Positions 9,679-19,786 of a stretch of 64,000 nt of DNA are shown here, in pieces; position 1 is the stretch's first letter; each line of letters begins with the position of its first letter. This DNA comes from Parapedobacter composti (lineage in GTDB: Bacteria > Bacteroidota > Bacteroidia > Sphingobacteriales > Sphingobacteriaceae): positions 90,669 through 154,668 of the forward strand of contig NZ_FOLL01000011.1 of assembly GCF_900112315.1 (NCBI RefSeq), read 5' to 3'. A program made the translations under genes and the position numbers. The notes under the pieces were generated by a model. The model did not search any database. It was not told where the DNA came from and was given only the letters and a program-made list of their open reading frames with translations.

Positions 9679-11100
9679 TCAATATACCTTTTTAAACCAT
9701 ACGTTTCTTGCGCGATCGACCGTGACATACAGCCCTGTCACGTGGCCATTATCATCACGTGCGAACCGGATGCTACCTAACCCCCGGCCTATGAAATGGT
9801 CTGGCCCAGTGGGTATCAGCGTGTGTTTGCGCGTATGTGGAAATTTAGTGGCCTGCAGTCGATCTCCAGCCATGTTGATGGTAAGCCTGCCGTCTGCTGC
9901 TTCACTGGTATACTGTCCCGAGAAATCCTTCAATAAGTCGGGATCGGGTTGGTAAGACGGCTGGTCATCCTGGCCGTCGGACTGGGCTGCTGTGGTAGCA
10001 CCGTCGCTTGTATCGTCGCCGACAAACACGGCCGCCAGTCCCCTGCCGGTGGCTGTTGTTTTTGCACCGGCATCGTTGCTGAGGTATACGATAGAAAGGT
10101 CTTCGCCGGGAAAATAGGAGAGCCAGGCGCGGTAACCCGCGGTTGCTCCGCTGTGGTGTACAACACGTTTAGTGCCTTGATCGCCAATGCGCACCCCGCC
10201 AGCGTAGTCAATGGTATCGCCATTGTTAAGGATGCCGCGCGCTGTGCGCAAAGCTAGCAGCGACTCGTCGAAGTGAGCACGACCCCAGCTGGTGTTCCAG
10301 CGGTCAAGATCGCGCGTGGTCGTCAGCAATGCTGCATGTCCATAGGTGTTTTCGAACGGCATATCCATGAGGTATGCACCGCTTCCTTGTTGGTAGCCGA
10401 TGGCCCTGCCGGGAACTATCTCCCTGAAGTCAGTGCGCCATAAGGTTTGTGTCATTCCCAGCGGCTTGAAAAACCGCTCTTCGGTGAAGGCCGCCAAGGA
10501 TTGCCCCGACACCCGCTCCAAGAGGATGGTAAGCAGCGTGTAGTTGGAGTTGCTGTACAGGTACTCTTCGCCCGGCGGGTGATTGAGATCGGGTTGGCGA
10601 ACGATGTAGTCGAGGGCGATATCATTGGTATACACGCGGCTGCCCCGCGGCCAACCACCGATGGCTGCTATGGATCCCCAATCCTTTAGTCCGCTGGTGT
10701 GATTCAATAGATGCCGGATGGTGATCGGCTGGCCGTAGTCGGGTAATTCCGGAATATATTTTCTCACTTCGTCGTCAAGTGATACCTTCCCCTCATGAGC
10801 CAGTAGCAGCACGGCTGTGGCGGTAAATTGTTTCGAAACGGAGCCGGCCTCAAACCGGGTGCTGTCGGTTACCGGTATCCCGTGTTCCAGGTCGGCCATC
10901 CCGAAATGACGATGGTAGATGATTTCACCCCGCCTGCTGATGGTCACGGAAGCTCCCGGTGTACGGGTATTGTGGTGCGCAAAGTAGGCATCTAGCTTCG
11001 CCACCGTATCGGTTGCCAGCGGTTGTGCGAGTATGGCCATGCAGATGGTCTGAAGGGCAATGGCCAATGCTATCCCTATTGAATAAAAAGTTCGGTTCAT
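9679..11100 (-). CDS. Secreted S12-type serine hydrolase (beta-lactamase/D-aminopeptidase fold)
   Basis: A 473-residue exported protein with an N-terminal hydrophobic segment (about 6-26). The penicillin-recognising hydrolase motifs are complete: S-V-S-K at 87-90, Y-S-N at 182-184 and H-S-G at 316-318, followed by a C-terminal beta-rich extension. Family members are class C beta-lactamases, DD-peptidases, D-aminopeptidases and esterases, so sequence alone does not fix the substrate. It is the last gene of the sigma/FecR/SusCD locus, beside a dipeptide epimerase and a second S12 hydrolase. That context favours cleavage of D-amino-acid-containing wall peptides over antibiotic resistance. Confidence 0.87.
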   Translation of the reverse strand: MNRTFYSIGIALAIALQTICMAILAQPLATDTVAKLDAYFAHHNTRTPGASVTISRRGEIIYHRHFGMADLEHGIPVTDSTRFEAGSVSKQFTATAVLLLAHEGKVSLDDEVRKYIPELPDYGQPITIRHLLNHTSGLKDWGSIAAIGGWPRGSRVYTNDIALDYIVRQPDLNHPPGEEYLYSNSNYTLLTILLERVSGQSLAAFTEERFFKPLGMTQTLWRTDFREIVPGRAIGYQQGSGAYLMDMPFENTYGHAALLTTTRDLDRWNTSWGRAHFDESLLALRTARGILNNGDTIDYAGGVRIGDQGTKRVVHHSGATAGYRAWLSYFPGEDLSIVYLSNDAGAKTTATGRGLAAVFVGDDTSDGATTAAQSDGQDDQPSYQPDPDLLKDFSGQYTSEAADGRLTINMAGDRLQATKFPHTRKHTLIPTGPDHFIGRGLGSIRFARDDNGHVTGLYVTVDRARNVWFKKVY

Positions 11101-11129
11101 TTTGAGTATGTGGTTTAATTGAGTTTACT

Positions 11130-12176
11130 TTAGTATATGTTAACAGTTTCCAAGGCCTCCCAGTTGGCGGGTTCCAGGCCTATTCCGGGACTGGAGGACA
11201 ACGTCAGCAGCCCATTGTCTACTACTGTTCCTGTATAAGGGTCGTTTACCGCATCCAAGTTGCCGTCTAAGTCTATCCAATCGGCCAGCGCACTTAGCTG
11301 GGAGGCGGCGGATATGGCACAGCTCGTTTCTGACATACAACCCAGCATGACCTTCATGCCGAGCGCTTTTGCGGTAACCGCCATCTTAAAGCCCTCCCGC
11401 AGTCCCGTACACTTCATCAGCTTAATGTTAATGCCATGGTAAATACCCGATGCTTCTTTCAGGTCGCAAAGCCGCTGCACTCCTTCGTCGCCCACGATAG
11501 GAAGCGGGCTACGCGCGCTGAGCCATGCGTTAGCGGCTTTGTCTTCTTTTGGCATAGGTTGTTCGATGAACACTGCGCCGGCTTCTTCCAGCCAGTGGAT
11601 GGTATCTAATGCTTCATGGCGATCGGTCCATCCTTGATTGGCATCGATGAAAAAGGGCTGCGAGCTCACCTGCCGGATGGCATTGATCATCGCCCTGTCG
11701 TTTTCCGTACCCAGTTTGATTTTAAGGTACTTGAAGGAAGTAAATGCTCGGGCGCGGTCGGCCATCTTTTCGGGGCTGTCGATACCGATAGTCATTGAAG
11801 TGGGCCGTTGTGCGGCGGTTAATCCGAAATAGTGGTGTGCTGGTATGCCCAACAGCTTGCCAATAAGGTCATGCAGGGCGATGTCTACAGCAGCTTTGGC
11901 TGCCGGATTCCCTGGGGCGATTCCGTCCACATACGAAAGGATACTTTCTGTATCAAACGGATCGCTGAATTGGGAAAGGTTGAGGCGCGACAGGAATTCG
12001 TGTGCGGAGGCATGCGATTCGCCGTATAGCGGAGGCATGGAAGCTTCTCCGTATCCATGTGCACCTTCGTAGCTTAGCCGGATAAGCATCAGTGGGGCCG
12101 TACTTCTCGATCCACGGGCTATCCTGAATACGTGCTTCAACTGTAGTGTATAGGGTTTGAAAGCTAATGTTAGCAT
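11130..12176 (-). CDS. Dipeptide epimerase (L-Ala-D/L-Glu epimerase type)
   Basis: A 348-residue enolase-superfamily enzyme of the muconate-lactonising subgroup. Visible residues are the K-I-K pair at 152-154, metal ligands D178 (in D-A-N-Q-G-W), E205 (I-E-Q-P) and D230 (G-D-E-G), the N-I-K-L-M-K lysines at 250-255, and D-L-D at 302-304, the DxD mark of dipeptide epimerases that holds the substrate amino group. Such enzymes convert L-Ala-D-Glu from peptidoglycan to L-Ala-L-Glu for catabolism. The ATG at 12176 is chosen; longer starts would overlap the upstream gene. Specificity could differ, as related enzymes act on other dipeptides. Confidence 0.88.
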   Translation of the reverse strand: MLTLAFKPYTLQLKHVFRIARGSRSTAPLMLIRLSYEGAHGYGEASMPPLYGESHASAHEFLSRLNLSQFSDPFDTESILSYVDGIAPGNPAAKAAVDIALHDLIGKLLGIPAHHYFGLTAAQRPTSMTIGIDSPEKMADRARAFTSFKYLKIKLGTENDRAMINAIRQVSSQPFFIDANQGWTDRHEALDTIHWLEEAGAVFIEQPMPKEDKAANAWLSARSPLPIVGDEGVQRLCDLKEASGIYHGINIKLMKCTGLREGFKMAVTAKALGMKVMLGCMSETSCAISAASQLSALADWIDLDGNLDAVNDPYTGTVVDNGLLTLSSSPGIGLEPANWEALETVNIY

Positions 12177-12186
12177 ATGGTTTAAT

Positions 12187-13314
12187 CTAAAATAAGTCAT
12201 TGTCCGGCCATGTGACCGGTGCATTGATGATATTATTCAATAAAGCATCTAATTGGGTGGCATTGTTGTTTACCAAGATAGCGGCGATCATCCCTGTTCC
12301 GGTACGTACGAAATGGCTGCGGCTTCCGGAAAAGGATCCCCCGTGATACCAAGTGCTCCCTTGTACCATGAATCCCAATGCGTAACCGGTGTGACTAAAC
12401 GGCGGGCTCGTCATCGTTTGTATGGTGCTGCTCTGAAGAATGTCCGGTACAGACGGGAAGCCATCAACATGGACAAACAATCTCGTCAAATCCGTCGCTG
12501 TTGCGATCCAGCCGCCATTGGCATCCCGCCGAGCGAAATTTTGTGTATAGGCCGAGGCCTGGTGATACCGCGACTCGTTAGGTTTCCGGTCGCTGAGTGT
12601 ATTGCCGCCTATCTCCATGCTGGTGATGCCCAACGGTTCCAGTATTTCATCCTTCACAAACTGTTCGTACGGTTTCTGGCTAATTTTTTCGATGACTCGG
12701 CCAAGGATCATGAATCCAACATTGGAGTAAGCATAACTGGTGCCCGGCGGCGAACTCAGCGGCACATTATCGATGATATATGAAATCAACTGCGGCGCAT
12801 CCAGTTCATTTCGCATACCGGTGGGGTCATTACTTGTATTGCCCCACCCGCCTACGTGATGCGAAAGGCAGTGCTTGACGGTCAGGTCGGTAATGTAGCT
12901 CCGATAAGGTCTGACCGAACCGAAGTCGTCACCCAGGATGCCATCGGTGCCGAAGATTTTATCGTCAAGTCCAAGCTTACCCGCTTCATACAGTTTCATG
13001 ATTGCAATGGCCGTCACGCTCTTGGAGATACTGGATATGCGTGAGCGCGTGTCAGTGGTCATCCGTTCGGCGGTTTCCCTATCGGCAAAACCATACGCTT
13101 TGGCATACACCAGCTTCCCGTCTTTTGACACGGCCAAAGTTGCGCCCGGTACCGCATGCTGGCTCATGTAGCGGTATACCAGGTCATCTACTTTCTCCAT
13201 GTCGGTCTGTTCGGGCGGTGCAGCGGGGCCATCGTCACTTTTCGAACATCCGCAGATGAATGCCACCGTAAGCACGGTGAACAATCTCATTTTCATTAGC
13301 TCTTTGATATCCAT
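12187..13314 (-). CDS. S12-type serine hydrolase lipoprotein
   Basis: A 375-residue lipoprotein with a lipobox ending I-C-G-C (acylated Cys about 23 from this start). It carries the S12 nucleophile motif S-I-S-K near 95-98, a Y-S-N motif in the G-T-S-Y-A-Y-S-N segment and an H-G-G in W-Y-H-G-G near the C-terminus. It would be anchored in the outer membrane, where it could trim peptides before uptake by the SusCD pair upstream. An internal ATG at 13296 gives a more compact signal peptide and may be the true start. It is the second S12 enzyme of the locus and differs clearly from the first. Confidence 0.86.
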   Translation of the reverse strand: MDIKELMKMRLFTVLTVAFICGCSKSDDGPAAPPEQTDMEKVDDLVYRYMSQHAVPGATLAVSKDGKLVYAKAYGFADRETAERMTTDTRSRISSISKSVTAIAIMKLYEAGKLGLDDKIFGTDGILGDDFGSVRPYRSYITDLTVKHCLSHHVGGWGNTSNDPTGMRNELDAPQLISYIIDNVPLSSPPGTSYAYSNVGFMILGRVIEKISQKPYEQFVKDEILEPLGITSMEIGGNTLSDRKPNESRYHQASAYTQNFARRDANGGWIATATDLTRLFVHVDGFPSVPDILQSSTIQTMTSPPFSHTGYALGFMVQGSTWYHGGSFSGSRSHFVRTGTGMIAAILVNNNATQLDALLNNIINAPVTWPDNDLF

Positions 13315-13324
13315 GTTTTTTAGT

Positions 13325-14866
13325 TTATTCAGGCCAAAACTCGTTGACGTTCAGTGGTCGGTTTCCCAGTTCCCCTTCGAAGTATACTTCCGGGTCGGCC
13401 ACGCTGGTGAAGCGCACGCGGTCACCTGAACGGCTCATCGTAAACTGTTCTGCCATAAGGAAGTTATCCATAATATGCGGAGCCCGTGTTGCGCTGCCAT
13501 TGCCATCTTGGAAGATAAATTCAAAAGACTGTACCGTACCGTCGGTATCCACACGGAACTGGCAGCGGACCTGTCCGATGAACCGTCCACCCGCGGCCGA
13601 AAGGTAGAATGTGGCAAAGCGTACATCCTGGAAATTAAAAGCCGGGTTGAAATAGAGCATGAGCTGATGCAACTGCCTCCCTTGTAAACCGGCAATATGG
13701 GTTTTGCCTTCCTGCCAGCGCGTACGGAAGGCTGATGACTGTACGGCGTCTTCCGGATCGATCAACAAGGTGGTATAATAGCCTCCCTGCCCGTTATTGA
13801 ACATGTCATGCACTGATGGTGCTTGGGGCAATGGCCTTATTGTTCCGGTAGCATTCAGTGATTCCAACGTGCCAAACAGGAAAGAGGAAGGATCGTCGGT
13901 ACGAAATAGTCCACCCAACTGACGCCCTTCTGGGGGTGTGATGGTTCCCGGATCCATCCAATCCACGCGAAAGGTATGTTGCTCAAGGTAATCAGCAAGT
14001 ATCGGTGCGAAATTAGCGCGCTGTGTATTGCCATTTCCATTGGCTTCCTGAAATTCCAACTTGCCCTCTCCCTGTGCATTAAGCACCATTTTATAAGTCC
14101 AGATGGCTACCGGTCCGGCCGTCAGGCTATTTCCGCCGCCGCCATAGTATTGGGCCACCACCCGGACGATGTCCTGTGTATCGAAATAGAGGTACATGTT
14201 CTGTAACCTTCGAGTGCCGTCGGCAAAAGCTGCGAGGTTGGCTGCAGACTGTGCTAATCGGTTTTGGATGTCACTGGGTAGGGCAAGGTTCAGCGGGTCC
14301 AGGTAGATGCTGTTGAAGAAGCTTTCCGGTCCGAGTTGCTCATGCAGGGGATGGGATTCGCTGGGCGGACCGGTGAGCGAGATGGTCAAACCCAGTTGTT
14401 TGTAGTTTTCGCTTACCCGGACCACATCGCTACCCACTAATTCCAGCACTACGGTATCCGCGCCGGGCGCTGACGGAAAGTCGAGCACCTCAATAGCTAC
14501 CGAACCGGTGGTTTGGTTAGCACCGATGGTAAAGGTACCGGCATCGGCCAAGCGGAAATGTACCCCTTCAATAGCGGTTGTTTCTTCGGCCACCACCCGG
14601 TAACGTACTTCCTGATCTGTGTCCTTGGGGCGTCCGATTAGGTTTACTTGATAAGTATGTATGCCGCTTCCTTTGGCCAGTGGCCCCAATATGGGGTAGG
14701 GCTTCCCGGGTGCCCGGCTCTCCCAGGTTGCGGCGTCAAACTCGACCATGAAGTCGGTAAACAGGTATTCTTCTTTAAAATCTTTGAAGCAGCCCGAAAG
14801 GAGGCTCATCATTCCGAGAAGGAAGATGTTGCGCAGGCTGTTTATCATATATTTTGATGTACTCAT
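13325..14866 (-). CDS. SusCD-associated surface lipoprotein (DUF4843-like N-terminus)
   Basis: A ~513-residue lipoprotein with lipobox S-L-L-S-G-C near residue 26. The first ~170 residues look like the Calx-beta-like DUF4843 domain found beside SusD genes (pattern T-A-I-E-G-V-H-F, then an all-beta run). The rest is not recognised. By position, directly after susD, it resembles the surface glycan- or ligand-binding lipoproteins of SusCD loci. The ATG at 14866 is chosen because the longer frame overlaps the end of susD; 14848 is also possible. Binding function is inferred from place only. Confidence 0.75.
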   Translation of the reverse strand: MSTSKYMINSLRNIFLLGMMSLLSGCFKDFKEEYLFTDFMVEFDAATWESRAPGKPYPILGPLAKGSGIHTYQVNLIGRPKDTDQEVRYRVVAEETTAIEGVHFRLADAGTFTIGANQTTGSVAIEVLDFPSAPGADTVVLELVGSDVVRVSENYKQLGLTISLTGPPSESHPLHEQLGPESFFNSIYLDPLNLALPSDIQNRLAQSAANLAAFADGTRRLQNMYLYFDTQDIVRVVAQYYGGGGNSLTAGPVAIWTYKMVLNAQGEGKLEFQEANGNGNTQRANFAPILADYLEQHTFRVDWMDPGTITPPEGRQLGGLFRTDDPSSFLFGTLESLNATGTIRPLPQAPSVHDMFNNGQGGYYTTLLIDPEDAVQSSAFRTRWQEGKTHIAGLQGRQLHQLMLYFNPAFNFQDVRFATFYLSAAGGRFIGQVRCQFRVDTDGTVQSFEFIFQDGNGSATRAPHIMDNFLMAEQFTMSRSGDRVRFTSVADPEVYFEGELGNRPLNVNEFWPE

Positions 14867-14882
14867 TGCTTTAATGCGTGTG

Positions 14883-16322
14883 TTAGTATCCAAAATTTTG
14901 TTTCAGGTTTGTGTTGAGCAGCGTTTCCTGTATAGGAAGGGGCGGCAGTATGCGCGATTCTTCGAACCGTACATTGCCGATGGGTTTGATGATGTCCAGC
15001 CCTTGGCGTTTAAGGTCGAAAAACCGGTGGCCCTCAAAGGCGAGTTCCAACCTGCGCTGCAGTAAGATTTCATCCAGCAGGGCTTGGCCAGTGAGGCCGT
15101 CATCCACGGGATCCAGTCCTGCCCGTTCGCGGATACGGTTGAGGTCCTGGCGCGCCAGTTCCTCTTGGTCATCATGGGCGTAAGCTTCTGCACGATTAAG
15201 GATTACCTCGCTGACGCGGATGACCGGTGTATTGTCGTGGTTGGTGCCGCTTCTGCTGAGGAATTTGGTGATTTCCGTGCGGTTGGCATTCCGGCCCACA
15301 CCATTGATAAACAATTGCCTCCGCACGTCGTCGTTTGTATACAAACTGTACAGGGCAGGAGCTACAACCACATTGCCCCTGTTGGAAAAGGACGTTGAGG
15401 AGAGGGAAATGCGCGATGTAAACGTGGCGCGGAGTGAGGTGTTTACCGGGTTTTCATGGTCACCTACATGGAAGACAATCTCGAAAATCGATTCCGGCAG
15501 CTTCATCTGGCGCCATCCCGCAATGTAAGCGGCGTGAGCCATGAATTTATCGCCTGTGGTGCTCAGCGCGTTCGTGGCCGTGGTGATGACGCGTTCGTAG
15601 TCTTCATTATAAAGCGCAACCCGTGAAAATAGCGCTAGCGCCGCTTCAGCCGAGGCATAGTATTCCGGGTTGCTGGCATTGACGGTTTTCCCTTGCAGCA
15701 ATTGCGATGCGGCTTCAAGGTCGTTATAGATAAGTTCATATATGGCATCCACGGTTGCCCGTTCAGGGTAGGTCACTTGGTCGGCGCCCAAGACGGGATC
15801 CGTCATCAACGGCACGCTGCCGTAATTGATTTCGTCTACGCTTGCTTTGGGGTCGTACCCGTAGATTCTGGATAGGTTATGGTAGTAAAGTGCGCGCAGG
15901 AAGTGGGCTTGGCCCGCAATGGTTTCGGCAAATTCCGCAGATACGCCTGCGGGAGGGGTACTGAGTACGTCAAGAATGTTATTGATTTCGTTGATGGCCG
16001 AATAGCTGCTTCCCCAAATGTTCATGTGCGCGCCCGGCTGGTTTCGGAACTGCCCGTAAAGTTCCGTCGGATTGTTCGTATGGTCTGTATTGTCTGCCAG
16101 CAGCTCGGGAATAGCTATCAGGTCGCGGCCATATTGGCTTGGCTGGCGCAGGTAGGCGTATACTGAATTCAGCGCTGCTGTGATAGCTTCGGGGCTTTCC
16201 AGGGCAATGCTTGAGTCGATAGATTGTTTAGGGTTCACGTCCAGTATCTTATTACAGGCCGATATCCATACTGCCATGGTCAAGATACAGCTTATTATCG
16301 TTTTGGGATATGTCTTCATCAT
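14883..16322 (-). CDS. SusD/RagB-family outer membrane lipoprotein
   Basis: A 479-residue SusD-family protein with lipobox I-S-A-C (Cys about 23). It has the family features: N-terminal L-D-V-N-P-K, TPR-like helices with F-L-R-A-L-Y-Y-H-N near 137-145, and the C-terminal signature R-L-E-L-A-F-E-G-H-R-F-F-D-L near 433-446, which ends in the usual outer-membrane-facing segment. SusD proteins form the lid of the SusC pore and bind ligand. The gene follows susC by 23 bases on the same strand. The ligand is proposed to be a peptide because the locus encodes peptide enzymes and no glycosidase. Confidence 0.95.
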   Translation of the reverse strand: MMKTYPKTIISCILTMAVWISACNKILDVNPKQSIDSSIALESPEAITAALNSVYAYLRQPSQYGRDLIAIPELLADNTDHTNNPTELYGQFRNQPGAHMNIWGSSYSAINEINNILDVLSTPPAGVSAEFAETIAGQAHFLRALYYHNLSRIYGYDPKASVDEINYGSVPLMTDPVLGADQVTYPERATVDAIYELIYNDLEAASQLLQGKTVNASNPEYYASAEAALALFSRVALYNEDYERVITTATNALSTTGDKFMAHAAYIAGWRQMKLPESIFEIVFHVGDHENPVNTSLRATFTSRISLSSTSFSNRGNVVVAPALYSLYTNDDVRRQLFINGVGRNANRTEITKFLSRSGTNHDNTPVIRVSEVILNRAEAYAHDDQEELARQDLNRIRERAGLDPVDDGLTGQALLDEILLQRRLELAFEGHRFFDLKRQGLDIIKPIGNVRFEESRILPPLPIQETLLNTNLKQNFGY

Positions 16323-16345
16323 TAATCGTTTTTATGCTACGTTCT

Positions 16346-19300
16346 TTAAAACCCGATTTGGATACCTGCCGTTAAACTCATCGTTTGGGGCACAATTCCC
16401 TGGTTATTTTCCACGCGGCCATCCACCGCAAACTCCGGGTCATAGCCTACCCATTTGGTCCACGTATGGAGGTTTACCGCAGTGAGATATATTCGGGCAT
16501 TCGATACGTTGATTTTTTGGAGCAGAGCAGGCTGGAACCGGTAGGCCAAGGTCACGTCCCGTAGTCGGATGAATGATGCATCCTGGAGGAAGAGGGATGA
16601 GGCATAACTCCTGGTAGCCGAATTGCGTTCGGCACCACCCGCTACCGGGCGGGCTACGTAGGTGACCTGTCCTGGTGCGGTCCACCGGTCTTCAAACAGC
16701 TCGCGAAGCGTGTTCCGGCCGGGATTGCTCATCACGTTATACCACACCTGGTACATCGTATTTGCCATATAGCGGCCCATGTCAAAATGGAAGAGCGCAC
16801 TGAATTCAAACCCTTTATAGGAAAACGTGTTCGAGAATCCGCCGAAATAGTCAGATTGCCATCCCTCTTTGGTGGGGACATTATCTTCGGCTGTCGGTAG
16901 ATACGTGATGTTACCGTCCTTATCGTACCACATGGAACGCCCATTGGCGCTATTAACGCCTGCAAACTGCGGTCGGTACCAGATTTTTAGCGGATGCCCA
17001 ACCCGTATGGTGTTGCCAATGGCGCTCAGTCCGTCATAAAGTTCTTTCACTTCATTATGCAGGAATGAGATATTGAAGTTGGATCGCCAGGTGAAGTCGC
17101 CTGCCAACACATTAACGCTGTTCAGCTCCAGCTCCAGCCCTTTGTTAACCACGCGCCCGAGGTTGTCATCGACGTTGCTGAAACCGCTGGTCTGGGGAAG
17201 CGGCCTGTTAAGCAGTAGGTGTTGGCTGGTCCGGTGGAATACTTCTACCGTGCCGAAGAGGCGGTTGTCGATGAAGCCGAAGTCGACCCCTACATTAGCA
17301 GACGCGTTCCGCTCCCAACCCAGGTAAGGATTGGCAAGGGTCTGCAGGCGTAGTGCCGCCGCCTCGTTGTATCGTGTGCCGCCCTGGTAGAACCCACGCG
17401 AAGATACGTTGTTGATCTGGTCGTTGCCTACAACGCCATAGCCAGCACGGAGCTTGATCTGATCCACCCATGCTGTTCTTTTCAGAAAGTCTTCCTGCGC
17501 TATATCCCACCCGGCAGATATACCGGGGAAGAATCCAAAGCGGTTGTTGACGCCGAACCGCGAAGATCCATCATACCTGGCAACGGCCGACACGAACAAC
17601 TTGTTCTTGTAATCATAGTTTACCTGTCCGAAAAAGCCCATCCTTCGGTTGCCGCTCCATGAACCCGTCACCGCGTAGGGTTCTGCCGCCGACTGGTTGG
17701 TGCGGAACTGGTATGTCGGGAAGTTATTGGCGCGGGCCGACTCGTATTCCCTGACGTCGCTGCGGTACTCTGCCCCCAATAACGCGCTGATGGTATGGTT
17801 GGATGCAAACGTCTCGCGATAGTTCAGTGTTTGGTTCGTGCTGAAATTCACATTTTCCGTGTTATCGTCAATCAGGTAGCCGTTCCACGGAGCACCGTTC
17901 GGTGTGCGTGGATCCCGGTAATAATCTGCCCGGATGAAACGGTAATCGATGCCATAGAATGACTTAAAGGTCAGGTTTTCCAATAGTTTATAGGAAGCGC
18001 TGAAATTACCGATGAGCGCGCGCTGGCGCACGATGTTGTCGTCTACTGTGGCGGCTTGGATGGGGTTGAAGCCGGTGCCGGGCATGCCATCATAAGCGTT
18101 GAAGCTGCCGTCTGGGTTGTAGATTGGTACTGTAGGCGGCATGTATGACGCGGTATACTGAGGAGAGGCGGAACCGGTGGTATTGCCTTGGGAGCCGGTA
18201 TTGCCGTTTTGGGTGATGAAACTCAGGTTTACACCTCCCTCCATACTCAGCCGCGGAGTAACCTCTTGGTTGAGCCGCATGCGGAAAGTACCGCGCTCAA
18301 AGTCGATATTGGTGACATTACCATCGTGTTTGTTATATGCGCCGGAAAGGTAATACGTCGATCGGTCGCTTCCGCCGGATGCGCTGAACTCGATGTTCCT
18401 TACGGCACCTGGTTTAAACGCCTCTCCTTGCCAGTCGTATGTCGGCAATGCGGCCAATTCCTCGTCCGTCAAGTCGGGGCGTACACCCAAATCGGTCAGT
18501 GCCTGTGCCCGAGCTACATCGCGGCTCATCAAGGGATCATTGTTCATTAGTGCTTCTATACGCAAGGTAATGGCCTCCTGGCTATTAAGCACATCCATGT
18601 TTCGGGTTTGCCGCGAGACCCCTTCGTAGTAATTTACCGAAAAGTTCGTGCGACCTGCTTGTCCTTTTTTGGTAGTGATTAGTACGACGCCATTGGCCGC
18701 TTGCGCACCGTATATCGCTGCTGCTGCAGCATCTTTCAATATCTCGATGGATTCGATATCATTGGGATTGATATAGGCCATGGCGTTGGTAGACGTCCGC
18801 CCGCTGGGCTCATCACTGTTGAGCTGCACCCCGTCTACGATATACATGGGCTCGGTACCTGCAGTGATTGATCCGATGCCGCGGATGTTTATCCGCACAG
18901 CTCCACCCGGTACACCGGTGGCATTCTGGACCAGTACACCTGCCGCTCGGCCCTGGATGGCGCGGTCAAAAGACTGCACGGGCATGTTTTCGATTTGTTC
19001 GCCCTTAACAGAAGCAACCGAGCCCGTGATGCTGCGCCGCGATTGGGTGTTATAACCCATCACTACCACATCATCCAGCATGGTCATGTCTTCTTGCATT
19101 ATAACTGGATTAGGTAAACGATCGGCGCGTATTTCCTGTTGTTTATAGCCCACTGCAGAAAACTGCAATGTTGCGTCTGGGGAGACTCCCGGAAGTGAAA
19201 AGACGCCACTGAGGTTGGTTTGAACCGCAGTTGTACCACCTACTACCGTGACAGATACGCCGGGGAGTGCCTCGCCCTGTTCATCGACTACCCGGCCGCG

Positions 19301-19738
19301 CAACTCCTGCTGTTTAGCAGCCAACGGGGAAACCTTGGGCGGTTGGTTAGCTACAGGACGTTGGTTGTTGGTAGACCGGGGCTTGATAACGATTGTGCCC
19401 TCTTGGATTTCATGGATAAACGGTACTGTCCGTAAAATCGCGCGCATCGCCGTTTCCAGATCAGTGTTTTTTAAGGTTACATGTACATTACCTGCCTGTT
19501 TAATCAATTCGGTGTTGTACAGAACATGATAACCACTCTGCTGTTTCACCATGTTCAGGACGGTTTCGAGCGGCGTATCGGTTACGCGCAGCGAAATTTT
19601 CTGCGAGAAAGCAGCCATGCTGGTTTGCATGCAGAAGACAATGGCTAAAACGGTGCATTTCATACGTAAAAGGGAAGGATTGTAGCGTAGCTTTTTATTA
19701 AATGGACGCCAGCGGTTGCCTGAGAACCATAATTCCAT
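16346..19738 (-). CDS. SusC/RagA TonB-linked outer membrane transporter with STN domain
   Basis: About 1130 residues. Order of parts: short cytoplasmic segment, signal peptide (about 26-46), an STN signalling domain (about 47-105), a carboxypeptidase-like regulatory domain (about 150-220), TonB plug (about 225-345, with the G-S-I-T-A-G-T-E-P-M-Y-I-V-D-G-V-Q-L type SusC signature) and a 22-strand barrel ending G-I-Q-I-G-F. The STN domain is expected to signal ligand occupancy to the FecR protein encoded just upstream. The ATG at 19738 is preferred; an ATG at 19663 would also give a signal peptide. Confidence 0.95.
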   Translation of the reverse strand: MELWFSGNRWRPFNKKLRYNPSLLRMKCTVLAIVFCMQTSMAAFSQKISLRVTDTPLETVLNMVKQQSGYHVLYNTELIKQAGNVHVTLKNTDLETAMRAILRTVPFIHEIQEGTIVIKPRSTNNQRPVANQPPKVSPLAAKQQELRGRVVDEQGEALPGVSVTVVGGTTAVQTNLSGVFSLPGVSPDATLQFSAVGYKQQEIRADRLPNPVIMQEDMTMLDDVVVMGYNTQSRRSITGSVASVKGEQIENMPVQSFDRAIQGRAAGVLVQNATGVPGGAVRINIRGIGSITAGTEPMYIVDGVQLNSDEPSGRTSTNAMAYINPNDIESIEILKDAAAAAIYGAQAANGVVLITTKKGQAGRTNFSVNYYEGVSRQTRNMDVLNSQEAITLRIEALMNNDPLMSRDVARAQALTDLGVRPDLTDEELAALPTYDWQGEAFKPGAVRNIEFSASGGSDRSTYYLSGAYNKHDGNVTNIDFERGTFRMRLNQEVTPRLSMEGGVNLSFITQNGNTGSQGNTTGSASPQYTASYMPPTVPIYNPDGSFNAYDGMPGTGFNPIQAATVDDNIVRQRALIGNFSASYKLLENLTFKSFYGIDYRFIRADYYRDPRTPNGAPWNGYLIDDNTENVNFSTNQTLNYRETFASNHTISALLGAEYRSDVREYESARANNFPTYQFRTNQSAAEPYAVTGSWSGNRRMGFFGQVNYDYKNKLFVSAVARYDGSSRFGVNNRFGFFPGISAGWDIAQEDFLKRTAWVDQIKLRAGYGVVGNDQINNVSSRGFYQGGTRYNEAAALRLQTLANPYLGWERNASANVGVDFGFIDNRLFGTVEVFHRTSQHLLLNRPLPQTSGFSNVDDNLGRVVNKGLELELNSVNVLAGDFTWRSNFNISFLHNEVKELYDGLSAIGNTIRVGHPLKIWYRPQFAGVNSANGRSMWYDKDGNITYLPTAEDNVPTKEGWQSDYFGGFSNTFSYKGFEFSALFHFDMGRYMANTMYQVWYNVMSNPGRNTLRELFEDRWTAPGQVTYVARPVAGGAERNSATRSYASSLFLQDASFIRLRDVTLAYRFQPALLQKINVSNARIYLTAVNLHTWTKWVGYDPEFAVDGRVENNQGIVPQTMSLTAGIQIGF

Positions 19739-19786
19739 ACATTTGTAGTTAAGGGTTAAAATTGTGTAGTGACATTTTATCCTGTA

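Noticed and set aside
9679..13314. S12 serine hydrolases as antibiotic-resistance beta-lactamases
   Set aside because: The S-x-x-K and Y-S-N motifs are shared by peptidases and esterases, and the SusCD/epimerase setting favours peptide processing.
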